From Paracyclopina nana (taxonomy: Eukaryota > Arthropoda > Copepoda > Cyclopoida > Cyclopettidae): a stretch of 64,000 nucleotides of DNA. The notes beneath the pieces are model-generated. The model did no database searches. It worked only from the letters and a program-made list of their open reading frames with translations, and was not told where the DNA came from. The stretch's first letter is position 1, and each line of letters begins with the position of its first letter. The stretch lies in NCBI GenBank assembly GCA_019096065.1, contig JAGUCH010000001.1, positions 4,774,001-4,838,000 of the forward strand, written 5' to 3'. Positions 11,601 through 18,100 of the stretch are shown here, in pieces. Position numbers and translations under genes: made by a program.

Positions 11601-12075
11601 AGCCCCAGGGAAGCTCATGTGGAGCGACGTCCTTGACGTGATCTTCAAGGGTGGGCGCATTGCGCCGCATTTTTGCCGCCGATGTGGGTCCTTCGACCAT
11701 TTGAAGGACGCGTGTGACGCAGGACCAGTGTTCTGCATCAACCCGCAATGCGGATCGCCTCATCGCCACACCGTGTTTGTCTGCGACAACCTGACTGAGA
11801 GGTGCACCTACTGCCAAGAGCTGGGTCACCACTCCTCGCAGCACAAGCCCTCGCTCTCTGGTGGCAAGCCCTACCTCCAGATCCTGGAAGAGTCTGCCCT
11901 GTGCAGCATCCTCCACCTGGAGCTGTTCCGCCTCCACGAAGGTCTCGGCCTCCACCTCGCCCGACAAGAAGATCGCCTGGCTCTCGTCCCCTATAACAAG
12001 GTCATCCAAGAGAAGTCCTCCACCCGTTATGTCTTGGAGGACCGATGTGTGGCCTTTACGACCTCATGGCCTTGA
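8659..12075 (+). CDS. Second retrotransposon ORF with exonuclease-like fold and zinc knuckles
   Basis: Protein of 1,138 residues in the position where some BEL or gypsy elements carry env. No signal peptide or membrane segment is visible, so it is not an envelope. Residues 1-300 are low complexity: acidic/Pro-rich, then Ser/Arg-rich. Residues about 641-870 resemble a DnaQ-like 3'-5' exonuclease: a start like NVVVLENDEQWLAIKAKLL, a strand plus LLIIQ at about 702-715, an exo-II-like GFNIDQEKRYTNLGI (about 750) and an exo-III-like KSWTAKQQMYVWMNHA (about 844-858). The acidic catalytic residues appear replaced, so activity is doubtful. Residues 1,004-1,067 hold CX2CX4HX4C, a longer Cys/His group and CX2CX4HX4H, paralleling the Gag knuckles of the first ORF. 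The start is the first ATG after a long stop-rich spacer. The exonuclease relation is an inference; nucleic-acid binding through the knuckles is more secure. Confidence 0.75.
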   Translation: MSELVQNILDETVQEASEIAEPPIQPVPPPNEEPEVAPGPQPKIDLSDYDELMDMATTSTSSHAATGNNESSHATHAAAENHGSTEEEMEVEDDRSSQGAFRSPPGQIGGPPSQAPSEAPSESGVSLLGSVDGDEAIIIHVNEYEHLLAESPRPGEKQDVAMLDLSTVKKMGSASDRVQPMEVATTSSPEVMPPPPPRPRTRITGPDGGDGARGEASGRDRHRTSKHGRHSSAPTSRNSTYLKIKRPGSRSSSSSTTSRSSSRASVQSRLGRARSSPSLMRLPGLKEDPFDHVFKSSTYMNHSHASEEDSNNLSSLFSGLNLPCKYVERRAMLASHIRVLLDALQVSEVVFEDEAVDMKGDLLLRKYCDPNVAFLGHSLTYGPHSPDEDPRDEATRAAAAARAARQDHTRIAALSQQRPPLYVMGVCHSYAMDTYDSYELDCLFSNPRVTPLKRSPLEGADLEAAKRAWTARKNFAKILVLGTFGEAPPTEDQCLQQVLALGPSAAPHAVPEWLQRYWWHFNCNPAIANLADPFDKPSQLATALRDSGLMTPAVRPPPPSASAYEAPPCPRVRALLEDREDTSCSLLECVLRRFEEGPLDAIVRGKDGELCYSTYFLEELEKHVKMQEGPLDCRLNTGKRNVVVLENDEQWLAIKAKLLRLGYFREAKYFNLVSSHLYSWTVKALEKAKMALNGKPTEGCFTVLAVGSLSTLLIIQSNYGGEGGNGVFKGAKIPKEVVELLESPAMRVAGFNIDQEKRYTNLGIDIRARCDVNTISLLLFPQAGVRAAEMKSNVTYVAERLNTEGVPVQKSAKRVSDKHVNPQGHQIRFEYQREEDDLSLPTKSWTAKQQMYVWMNHALTFGSILTLVGRGLKRHGFGPKCDALRHIHLVLDRIRNLKTSGQLKKTDEHLRPFNKVEPSTTTSHGEDGVYAEWMWLLESESPAINSVSATRNYFRKGKPYAIDLHLVSKDLALAFMSIVRKAPGKLMWSDVLDVIFKGGRIAPHFCRRCGSFDHLKDACDAGPVFCINPQCGSPHRHTVFVCDNLTERCTYCQELGHHSSQHKPSLSGGKPYLQILEESALCSILHLELFRLHEGLGLHLARQEDRLALVPYNKVIQEKSSTRYVLEDRCVAFTTSWP

Positions 12076-12106
12076 GGCCATTTCGTGTTCGGCCTCCACG
12101 GTCTCC

Positions 12107-12115
12107 AAGGGGGGA
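12107..12115 (+). promoter_or_regulatory. Polypurine tract of the first element
   Basis: AAGGGGGGA, preceded by CTCC and followed by CAGC and then the LTR start TGTTGTG at 12,120. This is the expected plus-strand priming site next to a 3' LTR. The same nine bases recur at 14,180-14,188. Confidence 0.75.
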
Positions 12116-12119
12116 CAGC

Positions 12120-12870
12120 TGTTGTGTTCCGCCTGGCAGCGCTGCGCATTGCGCACGCGCGCGCACCCACAAAAAAGGACGCCAAGTCTGCTGTTTTCCG
12201 CCATTGTAAGAATTGTCAGTTACTGCAAAAACCCCAACAAGAATAGAACCTAATTTGAATCTCTGCCATATTTACTTGTCTCTGCTATTTTATTCCATAT
12301 TGTGTGCTTTATCTCTCTTTTATTTCAGTGTACTACTTATTTTTGATGTTATTAAGTCCTTGAGAAGCTTGCTTTTTGAGGATTGAGGCTATTTATTTGG
12401 TCTCTCATATATTGTCATTTTGTGCTTGGATTTTGTGGCAAGTCATACTTGTCCTTGGATTTGCTTGAGCATTGCTCAGACATCCATATGTTGCTTGTCT
12501 TCTGGTTTGGATCATCCTCTGGATTTTGATCACCATTGGGCTTTGTCTTTTTCCCTGATTTTGAGGTTTACTTAGCATTGCTAAGATCCATCGCATCGCG
12601 ATCCCCACCAACATTTTTGAGGGCAACTTTCCAGGAGATTGCGGGCCACGACAGGCAAGTCATACTTGTCCTTGGATTTGCTTGAGCATTGCTCAGACAT
12701 CCATATGTTGCTTGTCTTCTGGTTTGGATCATCCTCTGGATTTTGATCACCATTGGGCTTTGTCTTTTTCCCTGATTTTGAGGTTTACTTAGCATTGCTA
12801 AGATCCATCGCATCGCGATCCCCACCAACATTTTTGAGGGCAACTTTCCAGGAGATTGCGGGCCACGACA
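12120..12870 (+). repeat. LTR (TGTTGTG...CACGACA) with duplicated 3' part
   Basis: It begins after the polypurine tract with TGTTGTG and ends in CCACGACA three bases before a primer binding site, so both borders look like LTR borders. The last 217 bases are present twice in tandem: a simple LTR would be 12,120-12,653 (534 bp), and with the duplication it is 751 bp. Its terminal bases are near-inverted (TGTTGTG against CACGACA). I cannot compare it with the other LTR of the same element because that lies outside the window. Confidence 0.65.
12437..12870 (+). repeat. Perfect 217-bp tandem duplication
   Basis: Copy one is 12,437-12,653 and copy two 12,654-12,870; I see no difference between them. 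Each contains three of the element's palindromes: TGAGC-ATT-GCTCA, CTTAGC-ATT-GCTAAG and ATCGC-ATC-GCGAT. Lack of divergence means a recent duplication or ongoing homogenisation. Small open frames on the minus strand here are by-products of the repeat. Confidence 0.95.
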
Positions 12871-12873
12871 ACT

Positions 12874-12891
12874 TGGCGCCCAACGTGGGGC
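12874..12891 (+). promoter_or_regulatory. Retroviral-type primer binding site, tRNA-Lys type
   Basis: The 18 bases from TGGCGCCC to GTGGGGC are complementary to the 3' end of lysine tRNAs ending in ...CCCACGTTGGGCGCCA, the primer class used by foamy viruses among others. It sits three bases after the end of the preceding LTR, exactly where a minus-strand primer site belongs. Hence 12,120-12,870 also acts, or once acted, as a 5' LTR for the DNA to its right. Confidence 0.75.
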
Positions 12892-12989
12892 TCTGAACCC
12901 ACCCCCTGGAACCCTATTGTTGGACCCCTCTCGTGCTCAAAAATGAGAATTCAAGATGGAGGACCTCAGGCCGGTTTTCAGCCTTTGTC

Positions 12990-13640
12990 CCCAACCTGCC
13001 ACATCTGGCAGTTGTCTCCTGCACCCGGAAGCATCTGCCGCACCCGGCAGCGTCTGCTACTCCTGGTAGCCTCTGCTGCACCCGGCAGCGTCTGCTGTAC
13101 CCAGCAGGGTCAGCTGCACCCGGCAGCGACGCCTCCCGCACCTGCCAGCGATGTCTCCCGCACCCTGCAGCGACGTCTTCCGCACCTGGCGGCGATGTCT
13201 TCCGCACCCTGCAGTGATGTCTCCCGCACCTGGCGGCGACTCCCGCACCTGGCAACTGACTCCCGCATCTCGGAGCGTCTCTCGCTCCCGGCAGCAACGT
13301 CTCCCGCACCTGGCAGCGACAACTCCCGCGCCTGGGGGCAACTCCCGCACCTGAGGGCAACTTTGGCACCTGGCAGCGACGTCTCACGCACCTGGCAGTG
13401 ACGTCTCACGCACCCGGCAGCAATGTCTCGGGCACCCGGTAGCGATGTCTTCTGCACCTGGCAGCGACGTCTCGGGCACCCGGCAGTGATGTCTTACGCA
13501 CCAGGCGGCGATGTCTCCTGCAGCCTGCAGTGATGTCTCCCGCACCTGGCGGTGACTCCCGCACCCGGCAACTGACTCCCGCATCTCGGAGCGTCTCCTG
13601 CACTGCTAGCGATGTCTCCCGCACCTCGCAGCATATCGTG
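12990..13640 (+). repeat. 22-bp degenerate minisatellite
   Basis: Many copies of a unit close to CGCACCTGGCAGCGACGTCTCC, with variants in CCTG/CCCG, GGCAG/GGCGG and GACG/GATG and some units shortened to 19 bp or extended. It begins as looser CACCCGGCAGCGTCTGC-like units and becomes more regular after about 13,130. Open frames on both strands are a consequence of the repeat and I do not call them genes. Confidence 0.9.
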
Positions 13641-13680
13641 CACCATGCTGCGTTTGCCGCTCACTGCAGCAGTTTGCCTG

Positions 13681-13780
13681 CCTTCCAGCGGCCATGCCTG
13701 CCTTCCAGTGGCCTTACCTGCCTTCCAGCGGCCTTGCTTGCCTTCCAGCGGCCTTGCCTGCCTTCCAGTGACCTTGCCTG
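13681..13780 (+). repeat. 20-bp minisatellite, five units
   Basis: Five head-to-tail copies of a unit close to CCTTCCAGCGGCCTTGCCTG, with one to three changes each. It directly follows the 22-bp array but has a different unit. Confidence 0.9.
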
Positions 13781-14179
13781 CTTGCCTACTTGCTGTCTGG
13801 GCTGCCTCCTAGAGGCCAGCTGCATTCACTACCTACCTCTACAGTGGTCTTGTCTGCTTCTCGCTGGCCTTAGGGTGCCTCCCTTTAAATTTTGATGTAG
13901 CTTTGCTAGATCTGGCTTGTCAGTCATTCAGAGTGTGACCTTGTTTCGAACATGCACCTAGAAGTATGGAACCTCTTATGTCAGCTCTAGCTCTGCCTGG
14001 TGACCTGGGAGGCGATCTTGCCTGAGACTGCACCACAAGACCACAACCCATTGACCTGAACTCCAACATTGTCCTTACCAATTGCCTTCCAATGGGGGGA
14101 CATGCATGCTATTTGTGTTGGAGGCCAATTCGGGCCTTCACATTGGCATGGCCTTTGTTACGGCCTCTCATTGTCCTCC

Positions 14180-14188
14180 AAGGGGGGA
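14180..14188 (+). promoter_or_regulatory. Polypurine tract of the second element
   Basis: AAGGGGGGA in the same CTCC...CT context as the tract at 12,107-12,115, three bases before an LTR beginning TGTTATGG. Confidence 0.75.
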
Positions 14189-14191
14189 CTC

Positions 14192-14425
14192 TGTTATGGT
14201 CTGGTCGACCCTAGCACAGTATATAAGTTTGGTCTACCCTAGTCTCTCAATGCTGAAACTTCAGCTCAGCTCAGCCACATCACCCGATTTCTAGTCAGTG
14301 TACCCTGAGATTTACAATGAATTAAACACGTGTTTCTTTACCCACGAGTAGTGGACCCATTTTCATATACATTAACCTTGTCATTTTACCGTAATTTCAC
14401 CATGTTGGCTACGCTGGCCATAACA
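14192..14425 (+). repeat. 234-bp LTR with TGTTATGG/CCATAACA ends
   Basis: It starts TGTTATGG after a polypurine tract and ends CCATAACA, a perfect 8-bp inverted terminal repeat of the TG...CA type. It contains a TATA-like GTATATAAG near 14,217 and an AATTAAA polyadenylation-like signal near 14,320. No second copy exists in the window, and it is unrelated in sequence to the LTR at 12,120. Confidence 0.7.
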
Positions 14426-15150
14426 CTGCCAGATGTTGTTTTAACTTGATGGAAAATTTCTCTCGCAGATCGAGATCGTAGAGAGACAAATGGCCTCAGG
14501 CAATTATGCCATTCTATAAAAAGATGCTAAAAAACAAAACTTTTTTCTCTTCATGGGATGCAGTTTAGCATAGCAAGTTTCCTCTGCTTTCTGAAATTGT
14601 ATCCATGCATCGAAACTAGGTAGCATAACTAAGTGCCGTTAAAAGAATGATAAGTTTGTTAAGGGAATGAGGATCTCAGCTGCTAAAAAGCCCTTAAGCT
14701 GAAAAGTAGGATGCACAATCTAAGGAAAATCGGCCAAGATTTCCGTTTACCTGTGCGCGCGTTAGCGGACGTGCCTCTCATTAGTTGGCTTGAGGTAAAA
14801 TTTCCGTCAATGGATTGCAACTTGTTTGTGCATTGCGTCAATTCCACTCGTGCGTCCCATGCGTACAAGCATGGACACTATTAAGACTTCTTTTTACGGT
14901 CTTTCGCAATAATAATGTGGCAAATTCTGAATTTTCCAACAAATAGTGCTCTTTTCACGCAAGGCAGCAGTTATCAAGTGAATAGGAACCCCAAAAGTGA
15001 TTCTTACGGCAAAGTGAAAAAGTGGTTTAACCCATTCTCCCTATTGAAGAGAAGAATGTAGTGATGATTGAATCGTTTTTTGCTAAAGATAAGAAGAAGC
15101 ATGATTGAATCATAGCTGTGATAGAATCACTGTGCCATTTTTTTGCAAAG
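14426..15150 (+). other. AT-rich intergenic DNA upstream of the long CPAP1 gene
   Basis: Base composition falls sharply at the LTR end. No coding exon is seen. By position it should hold the promoter of the gene starting at 15,151, but I find no clear TATA or initiator. Confidence 0.5.
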
Positions 15151-18100
15151 ATGAAACCATTCCACATCAATAGCTGTATTGGTAAGTACCATTTTCGATC
15201 TCACTCACGTGAAGTAGGTGTAAAAAAAAGAGGGTCCTATAAGGTAAACCAAGATGTGTGCCTTTGCATCATCACTAGGCATTTTTCAAGTTATTGAAGG
15301 AATGTTCCTGAAAGTAGATTCAATGTTCATCTAAAAAGCACATTCATGAATAAATAATGTATTAGGGTATGAAAAATTAGCAAAACTAATTATAGGGGTG
15401 GCTAAGAGCACAATCACTTTGAGGAGTACCAGCATTGTTATGGCCGAATTCGGATGTCTTTGCTTGTCAAAAAAAAAACAATTTTCCTTTACATGTTAAG
15501 CTTTCTTTATATCGAGTGGCTAATTGTACTAGTATGTATTTTGCGCTTCATTTAGGTGTGTTTTTTAGGCGTTTGGGGCCGAGCTTCCACTTATAAACAT
15601 TGTCAAATGCTGATGGATCATAGCTTAGCATAGAAAGTTGCTAGATCGCACTTCATCTTTGTTTTCAAGTGAAACAAAACATTTTTGATTTGATGAGGGA
15701 GATGCGGTGTCATCTGTTTGAGCACCAACAAAAGATCTATGCTAATTGGCTGAAGCTACAAGTTTCTCGCTTCTTTTAGCATGCTTCTGATGATGTTGAT
15801 TACAAAGCAAAGAAAGTGGCATATTTTGTGAGAAATTGAGCCTTTATGCTCTGGGTATTTGTGCAAAAGACGGATTTCTCGCTGCTACGAGCCCGCACAT
15901 TTTGATGGAAGTTGATGTAGTCTCGCCCAATGCAATAAAAGGCTGAACTTTGTGTGGTGATTCATTCGAAGTACGTACACTGGATGTTTTTCTTCTAGGT
16001 CTCTTTTACTGTCTACTATGCACCTCCATTGTTGTTGATGGGCAAGAGGCAAGTTTAGCAAGGCAGCTAGCAGGAGAAGCATTAATATCAGTTGTCAGGG
16101 CTCCCGACTTAACAATCACAACTTCTCCTACATGGAATTTCGTCACTCCTCATCCTCAACACGTCTTAATAAAGGTGAGCTTGACAATATTGCCATCAAC
16201 TCAGTGCAGCAAATCTTTATAGAAAGCCTCGTGGTCTCAGCCCCTGGACAGTGAGGCAGAATCTGAATGGAGACCACAACAACCTGCACCAGCCTTGATT
16301 GACAATAGGGATAATATTGCTGCAGCGATCTCAAGCCATGATGATGGCAACTACTCAGAGCAAAGGTATGTACGTATACCATAAATGAATAATAAATGCA
16401 TTTCCACGCCGCGGCGGACTACATTCCGTTTGCAATGTTGCTTTTGTTTAAATGTGCCAGGAGTATTTAAAAACTTTTGCCTACTTTGCTTTGGCTCGAA
16501 ATGTAATTTCATACTGCCTTTAAAATAGTAGAGCACGCAAGCTAGCAGAACCAATTCAGCACTGCTACTTGAATTAATAGCTCCACTATTGTTTAGGAGC
16601 AAACTTATGCAGTCGCTATTTACAATGTTGCTCATGAAAGGCTTGCAGAGATTTAAAATGGAGCCCAAGCCTTTCTCCCACCAAAGTTGTTGCACTGGAT
16701 CCAATTTTGTTTCTTCTTGTGTAATTTCAGAGTGGAACATGATATTAGTGACAACAACAACAAGGGAAGAGACAATGTGCATCATTACTCTCATGTGAAG
16801 GACATTTCCCAACTTAATGACACATCATTTAGCTTGGACGACCCAGTACTTCACACAGGAGCACAACAAGAAAGCAATGAAGGCAGTCATGAAGATAGCA
16901 CAGAGTCCGATTCCCATGTTGCAGGTACACAATGAGTCTTTGTAAATGATAACATCATAACATGTTGGGTTTTGTAAGTCTTCATGAATGCCATGTTGAG
17001 TTCAATTTCGACGTAGATTAGAGCCAAGTTCAGCGTACAATGAATGGATGACGTCAAGAAAAGTTGGAGGCATAGAATTAGGCTCATTAAAATTAGAAGG
17101 ATTCTTCTGCATATCAAGCAAATCAGCGGTAAATGCCTACAATTCTTAAAGCTTTCTTTTCTCTTAAATGCTTTCAGAATCAAAAATGTCCCTAGTAGCT
17201 GTGATGCCTCCAGAAAACTTTCTTGCTGAAATGTATTCAGAAGAAAGAAATAATAACGACAAGAAGCTGCTGAGAAAAGTTGCTCAACTATTGGACACCA
17301 AGAGCTATGGAGAAGAAGAAGACCAGAGAGAGGTATGTTTTACGACAAAGTCTTATGAATGTTGGCCCCTTTGTGAGCTTTTTCTTGTTGATCTGTCAGG
17401 CCAGAGTCGAAAAGAAAAATGGGCCAGCAAAGCTCTACAAATATCCCAGCATGTTTTTTCAGCAGAAAGACTCGGTTAAAAACCTGTTGGGTTCTGGTTG
17501 TTTTCCCACCATAACACCTCCACTATATTGCTTTATAAAGCTCGACATGACATGTTACAGGCTTTTTCTGGTGTTCCAGCAATTTGGGAAAGTTTGATAT
17601 TTGCAGGCTGGTAAGAGCAATTTCACACCAATACAATTCTCCTATTCCAAAACTTTTAAATTGCTCTGTTTTCATTCAATTTTAATATTAAATCAATTCA
17701 TACCTTTTTGCGAAGTAGGGTAGATTTTAAAATACTGCTTTCATATTTTCACTCAGAATGTTTAATTTGCTCCACTCGCACTCGGCACACTCGAATCATA
17801 ACAAACTGCGGCGCACTCGGTCAAAAGCTTACAAAAAAGCCAAAATCACTCAGATTCCGCCACTTTAAAAATAAACTTTACATTTGATTTGTTCAAAAAG
17901 GTATCCATTTTGTCAACGAGTTCTATCACTAAAACTACATTTTTTTATGTTTGCAAATATATAAGTGATATTTCCTTGCGGTAACGATCACAATTTTTTT
18001 TATGTAGGTCAAATCGATCTGGTAGCGCTGTTAGGATTACAGTTGATCTGTCGACACTCGACGAGCGACAGCTGACAGCTGACAGCTGACTTCACCGAGT

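Larger units (their letters stand above)
1..12653 (+). mobile_element. BEL/Pao LTR retrotransposon, 5' end outside window
   Basis: The Pao-type polyprotein (44-8,347), a second large ORF (8,659-12,075), a polypurine tract (12,107-12,115) and an LTR starting with TGTTGTG (12,120) follow one another on one strand. The 5' LTR, primer binding site and possibly the first codons lie left of the window. Base composition is clearly more GC-rich than the host DNA to the right. Both ORFs are free of stops and frameshifts, so the copy looks young. I infer that both ORFs belong to one element because they share strand, composition, the same kind of zinc-knuckle triplet and the same family of small palindromes; a nested insertion of one element into another cannot be excluded without the left flank. 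Confidence 0.8.
12871..14425 (+). mobile_element. Non-autonomous or recombinant LTR element, no coding capacity
   Basis: Primer binding site, about 1.3 kb of internal DNA dominated by minisatellites, polypurine tract (14,180-14,188) and a terminal LTR (14,192-14,425). No protein-coding frame is convincing. The about 60 bases before its polypurine tract resemble those before the first tract (GAGGCCA...TTCG...GGCCT...CTCCAAGGGGGGAC), so the 3' end is related to the autonomous element. The flanking LTRs differ from each other, so it is a chimaera or a product of recombination between family members, not a simple insertion. Confidence 0.6.

Noticed and set aside
8659-12075. Envelope glycoprotein
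   Set aside because: No signal peptide, no transmembrane segment and no cleavage site; zinc knuckles at the C-terminus instead.
12405-12843. Two near-identical minus-strand frames
   Set aside because: They are the same frame seen twice because of the 217-bp tandem duplication in the LTR.
12990-13640. CRISPR array
   Set aside because: Units are contiguous and degenerate with no unique spacers, in a eukaryotic retroelement context.
12856-13895. Several overlapping frames on both strands
   Set aside because: They run through minisatellites whose 22-bp units keep multiple frames open; no gene.
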